Below are positions 54,994 through 63,823 of a stretch of DNA of 64,000 nucleotides, piece after piece (position 1 is the first letter of the stretch; the number at the start of each line of letters is the position of its first letter). Where the stretch lies: the NCBI RefSeq assembly GCF_001307805.1, contig NZ_CP013862.1, positions 2,728,001-2,792,000 of the forward strand, written 5' to 3'. The notes under the pieces are model-generated. The model searched no databases and was not told where the DNA came from. It was given only the letters and a program-made list of their open reading frames with translations. Position numbers and translations under genes: made by a program. Source of the stretch: Lentibacillus amyloliquefaciens (lineage in GTDB: Bacteria; Bacillota; Bacilli; Bacillales; Amphibacillaceae).

Positions 54994-56841
54994 ATGCGGC
55001 TCAAAAAAATAATGATTCTATTGATGAGTGCCGTTCTGGTATTCGGGTCGACGCCTTTTGCCGCTTTAGCTGAAAATAATAATGACGGAGAAAAATCGGA
55101 TACAGAACCGGGTAAGTACTCTTCAAAGGATGAGGCTATTTACGGCAATTTGGATGCAGGCGGTGCATTGCAGGATATGTATGTGGTCAACACGTTTCAC
55201 GTCACCGATCCCGGTGAAATCACAGACTATGGAGACTATACCGATGTGCGGAACTTGAGTAACTTAAATGATATTGAACAAAGTAACAATAAAGTCCGCT
55301 TTCAGGCGGAAGGTGAGGAGTTTTATTATCAGGGCGGCATGAACGAAAAGCCGCTCCCATGGAACATTGATATCACTTACATGCTTGACGGGGAAGAAGT
55401 GACACCTGAGGAATTGACAGGTCAGAGCGGTTCACTGGAAATTCAGATTTCCACATCCGCGAATGAAAGTGTCGATCCAGTGTTTTTCGAAAATTATTTG
55501 CTGCAGATTTCGCTGACACTTGATCCATCTAAGGCTGATAATATTCAGGCACCGGACGGCACGAAGGCAACTTCCGGCAAAAACACCCAAGTGTCATTCA
55601 CCGGCATGCCTGATACAGCGGAAGAATTTATTGTGACAGCGGATGTTACTAACTTCGAAATGGACCCGATTGACATTTCGGGTGCACCATATTCGATGTC
55701 GATTGAAAATCCGGATATCAGCGGCATGAAAGGCGATATGCAGTCATTATCTGATGCCATCAGCGAAATAGACAGCGGTGTTGGCGACTTGAACAGCGGA
55801 ATTGCGGATTTGAGTGCCGGCGCGAGTGATTTGAGCAGCGGTTCGAGTGATTATAAGAGCGGGATTAATGACTTAAATCAGTCTTCCGGCGAACTGGTGA
55901 ATGGTTCTGCCAGTATTCGGGATGCTTTAAATAAGGTGAATGAGTCGGTTCAGGGTGGAGCACCGGAAGCACCGGACTTGAGTGAGCTTGAAGCATTGCC
56001 AAGCGGACTTCGTGACCTGGCAAGCCGTTTGCGTGAGTCTGCTGATGGGCTTGATACGCTGAAAGAGAATTATAATAATGCAAATGGCAGTTTGGAAGAA
56101 GCGATGAACGGCATTCCGGACTATCAAATAAATGAAGAGACAATTAATGCAATCAAGGATCAACTTAATGAACAAAGCGGAAATAGTGCTGATCAGAAAA
56201 AAGCCATGGATCAGCTCTTTGAAACCTATCAAGCTGCGCAGAATGCCAAAGGAACATATCAGGAGGTTAAGAACGCATTTGACTCTGTAGAAAGTACATT
56301 GAATAATGTTTCCAATGGTATCAGAGAAATGGCTGATAAAGCCGAAACAACCGCTTCCGAGATCGAAAAAGGTCTCGAAAACATGGATCAGATGAGCGCG
56401 CTGAAGGATCTGCAAAATGGACTGTCATCACTTGCTTCCGAATACCAGTCATTCCATAGCGGCCTCGTGGAGTATACGGATGGCGTCGGAAGTCTGGCAT
56501 CGTCCTACGGTGAACTGGACTCAGGTATTCAGGAACTTGGAAATGGCGCTTCATCCTTGAACAGCGGGGCGAGCGAGCTGAAAAACGGCACGGAGCAACT
56601 TGAAGAAAGAACCAGTGACATGCCCGGTGAAATGCAATCAGAAGTTGATGAGATGATGGATGAATATGATGCTTCCGATTTTGAACCGCAATCGTTTGTT
56701 TCGGATCAAAATGAAAAAGTCGAGGTCGTGCAATTTGTTCTGCAGACAGAACCAATCGAAGCAAAAGAATCCGAGACAGCGGAAGAAACTGACGAAGAGG
56801 AAAAAGGCTTTTGGGAGCGGCTGATGGATCTTTTTAGATAA
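54994..56841 (+). CDS. Exported X-X-X-G heptad repeat protein, MMPL partner (YhgE-like domain)
   Basis: 615 aa from the ATG at 54994 (AAGGGAAG upstream). Signal peptide MRLKKIMILLMSAVLVFG to about residue 28 (PFAALA). N-terminal beta-rich domain (about 30-240). Then two blocks of glycine-spaced heptads such as SGIADLSAGASDLSSGSSD (about 255-300 and 490-545), separated by a long coiled coil (about 310-480), as in YhgE/Pip proteins. A short amphipathic tail ends in EKGFWERLMDLFR; no C-terminal membrane helix, unlike YhgE. It likely works outside the cell with the exporter (inference from the tight operon). Confidence 0.85.
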   Translation: MRLKKIMILLMSAVLVFGSTPFAALAENNNDGEKSDTEPGKYSSKDEAIYGNLDAGGALQDMYVVNTFHVTDPGEITDYGDYTDVRNLSNLNDIEQSNNKVRFQAEGEEFYYQGGMNEKPLPWNIDITYMLDGEEVTPEELTGQSGSLEIQISTSANESVDPVFFENYLLQISLTLDPSKADNIQAPDGTKATSGKNTQVSFTGMPDTAEEFIVTADVTNFEMDPIDISGAPYSMSIENPDISGMKGDMQSLSDAISEIDSGVGDLNSGIADLSAGASDLSSGSSDYKSGINDLNQSSGELVNGSASIRDALNKVNESVQGGAPEAPDLSELEALPSGLRDLASRLRESADGLDTLKENYNNANGSLEEAMNGIPDYQINEETINAIKDQLNEQSGNSADQKKAMDQLFETYQAAQNAKGTYQEVKNAFDSVESTLNNVSNGIREMADKAETTASEIEKGLENMDQMSALKDLQNGLSSLASEYQSFHSGLVEYTDGVGSLASSYGELDSGIQELGNGASSLNSGASELKNGTEQLEERTSDMPGEMQSEVDEMMDEYDASDFEPQSFVSDQNEKVEVVQFVLQTEPIEAKESETAEETDEEEKGFWERLMDLFR

Positions 56842-56888
56842 AATACAGGAAAAGTCAGCCTGTCTTCTTCAGTTAACTCAAGCATAAA

Positions 56889-56928
56889 AGAACAACCCCT
56901 CTGTACTTATTTTGCAGGGGGGTTGTCT
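56889..56928. terminator. Bidirectional terminator
   Basis: ACAACCCCTCTG / CAGGGGGGTTGT stem with T-rich loop, between convergent genes. Confidence 0.8.
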
Positions 56929-56933
56929 TATCA

Positions 56934-58355
56934 TCAGTCTTCTGTGCTGTTGCTGTATTGTTCCTCAATTTCGTTTCTTGCTTCATCGACTTGTTTTTCC
57001 TTAAGCTCATACAAATCATCAAAGATTTGATCCTGATAATCAGTGGACATGTCAATGCGTTCATCTCTTAAATCATATAAAACAGATTTAGTTTCTCTGG
57101 AAATATCATCATTTGACTGTAGATATTCAAATACTTCATGGAAATTTTGTCTCTCACGTTTCCATCTGTCAGCCCATTCTCCGCGGAAATCCCGAATCAT
57201 TTGCATGCGCTCAACGCTTATCTGTCGCACATCACTGACAGCATCCGCTTTCCATTGTCTCCATTCTGAAGCCATATTTTGAGTACGCTCAAATTCATCC
57301 ATTAGCTGGTCCTGGTTTTTGACCAAGGTATATGTACCATCTGAAGCATCTGCAATATCCTTCAGTTGTTTTTGTCCTTCACTGTCAACATCCAGCCCGA
57401 TAACGTTAACGAGCGGTGTGATGTCAGATCCAGATAATTCCTCGGCTGCTGCCACAGGGTCTCCGTCACAAGTTTCGATGCCATCACTGACAACATAGAT
57501 AATATTAGTGTTATGCTCACCATCGAATTCCTGCATGTCTTCCATCGCAAGGTTGATAGCATCCGCAAGCGGTGTCCAGCCGGCCGGTTGGAATTTTTCC
57601 ATTGCTTTGTCTAAACCGTTTTTGTCATAGGGCTGTATGTCATAAACCAGCTCGTTACTCGCGCAGGACAGCTCTTTATCGGAATCTTCACTGCTTCCTT
57701 CAAACCCATAAACACGAATCCCGACATTCGCATCTTCCGGTAACCCACTGGAAAATTCAGTGATTGACTCCTTTGCGATAGACATCCGTGTTTTTTCACC
57801 GGCATAGGCTGCCATACTGCCGCTGGCATCCAAAATGACTTCCACATTATAATTTTCTTTGAATTGCAGCTTGGGGTCATCGGATTCAGGACTGCCAAAT
57901 GAAAGTGTTCGCCACTTTTTAACGATATTTTCAGGGTCCGGAAAATCCTCAGCAAATAAGGAAAGCAATTTTGCCCAATAAGAATTGATTTCTTCCTCTG
58001 ATGGTTCCCCGGTCAATTTGGGTAACTTATCCAATGCCTCTTGGATGTCCACCTCCTGGTCTTCGTATGCAGTTCCGGCAAACGGACCTGCCGGGTAGTC
58101 GATCAGCCCCTCCAGATCAGCAGGAGGGTCAGGTATATCGGCAAACAAAGAACCTTCACCGCTGGCAGAGGTTTCCGCAGTTTGACCCCTCTCTGTTGTA
58201 TTTTCATTCTTATCCTTTTCGTCATCTTCATTTTCTTCGCTTTGCACTTTATCTTGCTCTTCTTCTGTTGATGATTCTTTTCCCTCATCAGAGGCGCAGG
58301 CCGAAATGACCACTATTAAAAAAAGCAATAACATGAGTATGGTTCGACGCCGCAT
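56934..58355 (-). CDS. VWA-domain lipoprotein
   Basis: 473 aa. Lipoprotein signal peptide with lipobox VISAC near 16-20; a highly acidic Glu/Asp/Lys linker (about 22-70); a domain of about 100 residues; then a von Willebrand A domain with MIDAS DASGSMAAY near 176-184 and YVVSDGIETCDGD near 290-302; a C-terminal helical region (about 360-470). Anchored outside the membrane. Function unknown; VWA proteins commonly bind metal-dependent partners. Divergent from the S66 peptidase, with about 200 bp between starts. Confidence 0.88.
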   Translation of the reverse strand: MRRRTILMLLLFLIVVISACASDEGKESSTEEEQDKVQSEENEDDEKDKNENTTERGQTAETSASGEGSLFADIPDPPADLEGLIDYPAGPFAGTAYEDQEVDIQEALDKLPKLTGEPSEEEINSYWAKLLSLFAEDFPDPENIVKKWRTLSFGSPESDDPKLQFKENYNVEVILDASGSMAAYAGEKTRMSIAKESITEFSSGLPEDANVGIRVYGFEGSSEDSDKELSCASNELVYDIQPYDKNGLDKAMEKFQPAGWTPLADAINLAMEDMQEFDGEHNTNIIYVVSDGIETCDGDPVAAAEELSGSDITPLVNVIGLDVDSEGQKQLKDIADASDGTYTLVKNQDQLMDEFERTQNMASEWRQWKADAVSDVRQISVERMQMIRDFRGEWADRWKRERQNFHEVFEYLQSNDDISRETKSVLYDLRDERIDMSTDYQDQIFDDLYELKEKQVDEARNEIEEQYSNSTED

Positions 58356-58568
58356 TTTAATTATCAGTTCAAAAACCCCCCTTGATATATAAAGATAGAT
58401 AAGTAAAGTAATATCAACAGTATACTATAAGGAACTACCTTCTTGAAAGAAGAGTAATCAAAATGAAATTCTTTTTTTTCAGAAGGTTAAATTCTCTAAA
58501 AGTTTGATCATTTCATTAATTATTATGTTACTATTAAACGAATATCATAAAAAAGGGTGGTGGTCGGG

Positions 58569-59600
58569 ATGCTTGTCAAACCAGCTAAATTGAATCCCGG
58601 CGACAAAGTGGCAACAATCAGTCCGTCATGGGGCGGGGCCGGAGAGCCTGAGCTCAGATGGCGCTATGAGCAAGGTGTGGAGCGGCTGTGTGATGTGTTC
58701 GGTCTTGAAGTCATTGCGATGCCAAACAGTTTAAAAGGTGCCAAATATCTATATGAGCATCCGGAGGCTCGAGCAGAAGACCTGATGGCTGCATTCCGTG
58801 ACGATAGCATTAAAGGTATTATCGCGAATATCGGCGGGAGTGAAAGCATCCGGTTACTGTCATATATTGATTTTGACGTGATAAAGGCGAACCCGAAGAT
58901 TTTCATGGGCTATTCGGATGTGACAATTCCACATTTGTTCTGCCATAAAGCTGGGTTATCCTCGTTTTACGGACCGGCAATCATGACTGACTTTGCTGAG
59001 AACGTGGAAATGCTTCCGTATACGGTGGACATGGTCAAACGGGTATTATTTTCAGACGATGCTATCGGAGAAATCAAGCCTGCAGGGGAATGGACGAGTG
59101 AACGTCTGGAATGGGACATTAAGAACAAATACATCCGGCGCACGATGAAAACCAATCAGAAATATGAAGTTCTGCAAGGATCGGTAACCGTTCAGGGGCG
59201 TCTAATCGGCGGCTGTATGGGCGTGTTGGAATTCGCCAAAGGGACCGTTATCTGGCCTGATGAAAACTATTGGGAGGATAGCATTCTGTTCTTTGAAACG
59301 TCAGAAGAAAAGCCGCCGCCCGAGTCTATAAAACGCTGGCTGCGCAATTATGCCGCACAGGGGATTTTGCACAAAACGAACGGTATTATCTTCGGTAAAC
59401 CTCAGGATGAAACGTATTATAATGAGTATAGAGAAGCAATAGAAACGGTGATGAAGGAATATCAGCTGGAGGACTTGCCGATACTGTATAATCTGAATTT
59501 CGGGCATACCGAGCCAAAGATGATATTGCCGTATGGTGCAATGGCTGAAGTGGATTGTAACAAAGGCAAGTTTTCGATATTGGAAAACGGTGTAGTATAA
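58569..59600 (+). CDS. S66 family LD-carboxypeptidase (MccF-like)
   Basis: 343 aa from the ATG at 58569 (AAGGGTGG upstream; a GTG at 58557 overlaps that site). Nucleophile Ser116 in FMGYSDVTIP, NIGGSESIRLLSYID near 97-111, then ETSEEKPPPESIKRWL and the late GHTEPKMILPYG with the charge-relay His. The family covers L,D-carboxypeptidases of wall recycling and MccF enzymes that detoxify microcin C-like peptides. The cytoplasmic form without signal peptide and this motif set fit the MccF subgroup better. Confidence 0.92.
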   Translation: MLVKPAKLNPGDKVATISPSWGGAGEPELRWRYEQGVERLCDVFGLEVIAMPNSLKGAKYLYEHPEARAEDLMAAFRDDSIKGIIANIGGSESIRLLSYIDFDVIKANPKIFMGYSDVTIPHLFCHKAGLSSFYGPAIMTDFAENVEMLPYTVDMVKRVLFSDDAIGEIKPAGEWTSERLEWDIKNKYIRRTMKTNQKYEVLQGSVTVQGRLIGGCMGVLEFAKGTVIWPDENYWEDSILFFETSEEKPPPESIKRWLRNYAAQGILHKTNGIIFGKPQDETYYNEYREAIETVMKEYQLEDLPILYNLNFGHTEPKMILPYGAMAEVDCNKGKFSILENGVV

Positions 59601-59618
59601 GTAGCATTTTTGAACAGA

Positions 59619-59661
59619 AAAGCGCATGTGCACCTGAAAATGGTGCACATGCGTTATTTTT
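59619..59661 (+). terminator. Intrinsic terminator after the S66 peptidase
   Basis: Perfect 12-bp stem CGCATGTGCACC / GGTGCACATGCG, 7-nt loop, then TTATTTTT. Confidence 0.93.
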
Positions 59662-59697
59662 ATCCCGCTGAATGCAGTTTCACTTTATTGACAATAT
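59662..59697. repeat. Relic of dispersed repeat family B
   Basis: CCCGCTGAATGCAGTTTCACTTTA closely matches the inner right part of the 31923-32051 element; no ends remain. Confidence 0.5.
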
Positions 59698-59709
59698 CTC
59701 TGCCAAGAA

Positions 59710-60135
59710 TTAGTTGTGCAGCTTTCTTAATAAGTGAAGCAGCTGTTTCTTTTCTTCTGTTGTGAGTTGGTTAGATTTCTCCCATTGATAGTTTTCCAAT
59801 TGAGGCGTTATTTCCCGGTAAAGTTTTTGACCCAGTTTCGTCAGCGAAATGTAGTTTGTCCGCCAATCTTTTTTACGGCTGATCAGATAACGGTCCTCAA
59901 GTTTGCCCAGAAGCTGCGTGATATTCCCTTTTGTCACGAGCAGCATTTCCGCCAGTTCCTGCTGTGCCAACGTCCGATGCTCACCCAGACGGCTGATGAT
60001 ATCCATTTGTGCATTCGTTAAATTCCATTCATTTAATAGCTCATTGGTTCCTTTAAGATTGTCTTTATGGACACGCGTTAGCCGATGCCATAACAGTGTG
60101 CTTAATTTTTTGGAATGTTTCACATTTTTGTTCAA
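59710..60135 (-). CDS. MarR family transcriptional regulator
   Basis: 141 aa from a TTG at 60135, with GAGGAGG at an ideal distance. Winged helix: TNAQMDIISRLGEHRTLAQQELAEMLLVTKGNITQLLGKLEDRYLI near 41-86, then a wing with KKDWRTNYISLTKLG. It should bind as a dimer. Two matching dyads overlap its own promoter, pointing to autorepression and control of the divergent ydhR-like gene. Confidence 0.93.
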   Translation of the reverse strand: MNKNVKHSKKLSTLLWHRLTRVHKDNLKGTNELLNEWNLTNAQMDIISRLGEHRTLAQQELAEMLLVTKGNITQLLGKLEDRYLISRKKDWRTNYISLTKLGQKLYREITPQLENYQWEKSNQLTTEEKKQLLHLLRKLHN

Positions 60136-60173
60136 GTTTCGACCTCCTCAAAGGGGCGTTTATGTAATAAAAT

Positions 60174-60234
60174 AGTTTAGTTATAAACTCAACAAGGTCA
60201 TTATAAGTTTATAACTAAACTTAAATACTGTCAA
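60174..60234 (-). promoter_or_regulatory. marR promoter overlapped by two dyad operators
   Basis: AGTTTA-N4-TAAACT occurs at 60174-60189 and again at 60206-60221, and the two copies are themselves inverted with a 16-bp spacer. A minus-strand promoter, TTGACA (60234-60229), 17-bp spacer, TAAACT (60211-60206), overlaps the second. No clear promoter for the plus-strand gene was found in the remaining gap to 60405. Confidence 0.75.
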
Positions 60235-60405
60235 ATCTGCAGACTTTAAAAGGTTGTTATGCAAACGATTTGGAAGCAAGCGTTATACTTTAGCCTGAAT
60301 CGCAAAATGATAAAATAGGAAATGAAAGATTCGCTCATTGATCATAATCTGTTTAATGATTTGTTGAGCCTTAAATTATATTGAATTTGAAACGGAGGAA
60401 ATAAA

Positions 60406-60711
60406 ATGGCGTATATTTTGCAAATGGATTTCAAGTTGGATGGGCCATTCGGTGACGAGATGGCTGAAGCATTCTCCGATTTGGCAAAAAGCATTAATGA
60501 AGAAGAAGGATTTATATGGAAAATTTGGACGGAAAATCGGGAGGCAAAAGAAGCTGGAGGTATTTATATGTTTGACTCAAAAGAGTCAGCTGAAAAATAT
60601 CAAACGAAACACACGGAAAGGTTAAAGGGATTTGGCATCAATTCCGTTAACGGGAAAATATTCGAAGTGAATGATCAATTAACACAGATTAATAACGGTC
60701 CGATTGACTAA
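60406..60711 (+). CDS. YdhR-type monooxygenase-like protein
   Basis: 101 aa, the YdhR family length. Dimeric alpha/beta-barrel pattern: MAYILQMDFKLDGPFGDEM, EGFIWKIWTENREAKEAGGIYMF near 35-57, and a C-terminal FEVNDQLTQINN. E. coli YdhR is a putative monooxygenase of aromatic compounds. GGAGG precedes the ATG. The neighbouring MarR gene suggests induction by a phenolic or similar effector (inference). Confidence 0.88.
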   Translation: MAYILQMDFKLDGPFGDEMAEAFSDLAKSINEEEGFIWKIWTENREAKEAGGIYMFDSKESAEKYQTKHTERLKGFGINSVNGKIFEVNDQLTQINNGPID

Positions 60712-60840
60712 CTAAAGCGTGTTGTGTTGGGCAAGTTAGGATACACCGCTCTTTTAAATTATGGCGTAAATGATAAATGCTGGGGGTTTGTCAAATAAAG
60801 TGTGTAAATTATAATTCACACCAGATATTTTAAAACCCGG

Positions 60841-60873
60841 CAGTGTGGAACAGATGTCATTCCACACTTTTTA
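60841..60873 (+). terminator. Terminator after the ydhR-like gene
   Basis: GTGTGGAA / TTCCACAC stem, 9-nt loop, then TTTTTA. Confidence 0.88.
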
Positions 60874-60879
60874 CAGGTA

Positions 60880-61120
60880 TTTTTCCTATTCTGATGTCAA
60901 GCCATATGTAGCTTTCCCGGTATGTGACATGATGAATGCGCTCGATTTCTTTATATCCCAGTTTTTGACGGTTTGTTAATTTCAAACACACCTAATTCGA
61001 TACGGTAGTTTCCATCTTTTTCAGTTCTTAGAGGTATTTTATGGCTAAGGCGTCGATTCCCTTTCCCTCCAGCTCATCGATTGTAGTCCCCCACACAGTT
61101 CCGGGCAATTTTTGAAACGA
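60880..61120 (-). pseudogene. Decayed GNAT acetyltransferase fragment
   Basis: Minus-strand pieces in more than one frame read GTVWGTTIDELEGKGIDALA, a stop, ELKKMETT, then LGVFEINK, KLGYKEIERIHHVTYRE and WLDIRIGK. These align with the C-terminal half of the intact gene at 51698-52216 (RIELGVFAFNK, QKLGYREIGRIEDFTW, WPDIRMEK). The N-terminal half is missing, probably lost beside the ATPase gene. Confidence 0.72.
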
Positions 61121-63040
61121 TTATTTCAACATCCGCAATCCATTTAAAATGACCAGGATTGTACTTCCCTCATGACCGATGACGCCTAACGGAAGGTCGA
61201 GCATCTGCAGATAGTTGGTCAAAATAAGTACGACAATCACGCTTAAGGAAAAAACGATATTTTGTTTGACGATTCGGTTCATCCGTCTTGATAGATTGAT
61301 AGAGTTGGTGATGCGCTCCAGGTTGTTTTTCATGAGAACCATATCAGCAGTTTCGAGGGCAACACCGGTTCCCTCACCCATCGCAACGCCAACATTTGCG
61401 CTTGCCAGTGCCGGCGCATCGTTAATGCCGTCGCCGACCATGGCGATGTTCTCGTATTTCTCACGCAATGCTTTGACATGCTCTACTTTTTCCTGGGGCA
61501 AGCAGCTGGCGATGTAGTGATCAATGCCGGCTTCATCAGCGACGGCTTTAGCGGTCCGTTCATTATCGCCCGTGATCATGACAGTGTGGATACGTGCCTT
61601 TTTCAGTTTACTAATCGCTTTTTTCGTCGATTTCCTGATGGTGTCTTTTAATGCAAATACGGCGACGATGGTGTCATCGGCTTTTGCAAAAATAATCGTT
61701 TTGCCTTCTGCCGCCAGTTCGGCGGAGACATTTGCGAATGCTTCCGCCTCTTTTCTCCCGACAAAGTCCGGATTTCCGATTTCCCACTTTTGGTTATCGA
61801 CAATCGCTGTTACACCTTTTCCACCCAGTGTTTTCATATCATGTACGTCAATGGACGGATTGTCGTCATGCTGTTGCTTGCTGTATGTTGTAAGTGCCTG
61901 CGCCAGCGGGTGTGTGGATTCATTTTCAATCGCGCCCACAACTGCTGTAACGTATGTTTTGTCCGCTTCATCAGCGAAATAAGCATCGGTAACTTCCGGC
62001 TTCCCTTTGGTCAAGGTTCCTGTTTTATCGAAGGCAATTGCGTTAATGTGGCTCAGATTCTCCACATGGATGCCGCCTTTGAACAGAACACCTTTGCGTG
62101 CAGCGTTGGATATCGCCGACAGCGTAGCCGGTGTAATCGATGCCACTAGGGCACAAGGTGATGCAACGACCAAGAGCACCAGCGCCCGGTAGATACTTTC
62201 CGATAATGCCCAGTCAAAAAGGAGATAGGGCAGGAAAAGCATAATGACAACTGTAATTAAAACACCATAAACATAGGTTGATTCAAACCGGTCGATAAAT
62301 AACTGGGATGGTGATTTTTCTTTCTGTGCGGACTGCACCATGCTGATAATCTTTTGAAAGACTGTCTCGGTCGGCTTTTTCGTAATTCTGACTGTCAATG
62401 TACCGTCCAGCGCAACCGTCCCGGCATACACATCATTTCCATTCTTCTTGCTTAATGGCATGGATTCACCGGTGATCGCATTTTCATCAATGGCGCTTGT
62501 GCCTTTGGTGATTGCGCCGTCAGCCGGAATGCGTTCACCTGCCCGGACAAGGATGGCATCATCAATTGCAAGCGTTGAAACAGGTACGGTCTTTTCTACG
62601 TCATTCTCCAGCAGGATGGCTTCTTCGGGCTGCATTTCCATTAAAGAAGAAATGGCTCGGTTGCTTTTATTCATGGAGTACGTTTCCAGAGCGCCTGACA
62701 ATGCAAAGATGAAAATCAGGATCGCCCCCTCTGTCCAATAACCGATGGCAACGGATCCGACAGCGGCAAAAATCATTAACATCTCCACGTTTAATTTCTT
62801 TGTACGGATTGTTTCCATAATGCCCTCTTTGGCTTTTGCATACCCGCCGATGGCAAATGCAATCAAATGAAGGATGACCCACATCGGCTGGGAAAGGATA
62901 CTTTCCATTGACCATGTCAGGAGGATAAGAAAACCGCTGATGAGTGCAGCGATTAATTCGATATGATCACGGATCCTCCTGTAAAACGCATTCTCCTGAA
63001 AGAAATTGAGGGGGTCAGACTCCTTATTATCCGTCGCCAT
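61121..63040 (-). CDS. pfeT: P1B-4-type heavy-metal ATPase, Fe(II) efflux PfeT type
   Basis: 639 aa, close to B. subtilis PfeT (formerly ZosA). No N-terminal metal-binding domain. Actuator TGES motif (NAITGESMPLS), membrane motif SPC with Cys296, phosphorylated Asp338 in DKTGT, the HP motif in ESTHPLAQAL, GDGINDAPA, and HEGST in the last helices; SPC plus HEGST marks the P1B-4 class. These pumps export Fe(II), sometimes Co or Zn. A perfect PerR box lies in its promoter region, as for pfeT in B. subtilis. Ribosome site TTAGGAGG. Confidence 0.93.
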   Translation of the reverse strand: MATDNKESDPLNFFQENAFYRRIRDHIELIAALISGFLILLTWSMESILSQPMWVILHLIAFAIGGYAKAKEGIMETIRTKKLNVEMLMIFAAVGSVAIGYWTEGAILIFIFALSGALETYSMNKSNRAISSLMEMQPEEAILLENDVEKTVPVSTLAIDDAILVRAGERIPADGAITKGTSAIDENAITGESMPLSKKNGNDVYAGTVALDGTLTVRITKKPTETVFQKIISMVQSAQKEKSPSQLFIDRFESTYVYGVLITVVIMLFLPYLLFDWALSESIYRALVLLVVASPCALVASITPATLSAISNAARKGVLFKGGIHVENLSHINAIAFDKTGTLTKGKPEVTDAYFADEADKTYVTAVVGAIENESTHPLAQALTTYSKQQHDDNPSIDVHDMKTLGGKGVTAIVDNQKWEIGNPDFVGRKEAEAFANVSAELAAEGKTIIFAKADDTIVAVFALKDTIRKSTKKAISKLKKARIHTVMITGDNERTAKAVADEAGIDHYIASCLPQEKVEHVKALREKYENIAMVGDGINDAPALASANVGVAMGEGTGVALETADMVLMKNNLERITNSINLSRRMNRIVKQNIVFSLSVIVVLILTNYLQMLDLPLGVIGHEGSTILVILNGLRMLK

Positions 63041-63083
63041 TCTCGATACCTCCTAATTGATAATAATAACCATTCGCATCTAA

Positions 63084-63121
63084 TTATAATAATTATAATT
63101 TAATATTTATTATAATTATAC
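63084..63121. promoter_or_regulatory. PerR (Fur-family) operators
   Basis: Perfect 15-bp PerR box TTATAATAATTATAA at 63084-63098 and a second site with 13 of 15 matches at 63107-63121. The second overlaps the -10, the first lies just downstream of it on the minus strand. An additional GATAATAATAACCATT stretch (63059-63074) has a Fur-like look. Confidence 0.85.
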
Positions 63122-63142
63122 TATGTGAGAGGAAGAAGTCAA
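63115..63142 (-). promoter_or_regulatory. SigA-type promoter of pfeT
   Basis: TTGACT (63142-63137), 16-bp spacer, TATAAT (63120-63115) on the minus strand, about 75 bp before the pfeT ATG. Confidence 0.8.
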
Positions 63143-63177
63143 TGGGTAAATTGTCCGTTTAAATGCTAATAGAAGGA

Positions 63178-63573
63178 TTAGAGTGCTTCGGTTGGCGTTT
63201 CATGCTTTTTATAATAATTATTAATAAGTTCCATATAAAAGATGAGCGTGTTTTGTTTTAATGTGCGGATTTCCAGATAACCCCCGAACATAAACTGAAA
63301 AGTTACAACGGCTGATTCAACATATTCACCGATGAACAGCGCCCCAATCACTGCAATCGTAACGAGCAATTCAATGCTGAATGCTTTCATCCTATGGGCC
63401 TGAAATGTCTTGATGAAAATCGGGATCCCTGCCAGGAAGGTCGCCGCAAACAGCGTTCCGGTCTGGGATGCTTGCCAATTCATAAAATGAAAGATAGGTG
63501 CCAGAACTAATAATCTACCGGTAATCGCCGTAATGTGGTTTTTGTGCCTGTTAATTAAACCAATCATGATCAT
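63178..63573 (-). pseudogene. Truncated heavy-metal P-type ATPase (N-terminal part)
   Basis: 131 aa. Residues about 60-105 (HRMKAFSIELLVTIAVIGALFIGEY, then GGYLEIRTLK) match the second helix pair and the start of the actuator of CadA/PfeT-type ATPases (usual form IELLVTIAVIGALIIGEYWE...AYLEARTLE). The frame then turns into unrelated residues and stops; no actuator, phosphorylation or ATP-binding domain remains. It sits directly upstream of pfeT, with the pfeT promoter behind it. A short functional membrane protein is less likely. Confidence 0.72.
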
Positions 63574-63823
63574 CTTCCTCCCCCTTCATTTCATCATAAG
63601 GGGTTTGCAGTCAAAAGAAATTGACCGGTGTCAAGTCTGGGAAAGTTAAAATGCAGTTTTTACAAAAATCGGGTTAACAGAGCCGAATAACCAGCAAGAA
63701 AAATCGATGAGCGATTGATCCGCCGAGTCAATTGTTTAACAGCAAAATTAAAAAAGAAGCATTTTGGTTATCCATTCCTTGCCAGTCTGCTATAGTATAA
63801 GAAAGCAAGTATGAGGTGATCGG

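Noticed and set aside
58041..58309. Plus-strand frames antisense to the VWA lipoprotein
   Set aside because: They mirror the acidic linker of that gene and have no ribosome site or family resemblance.
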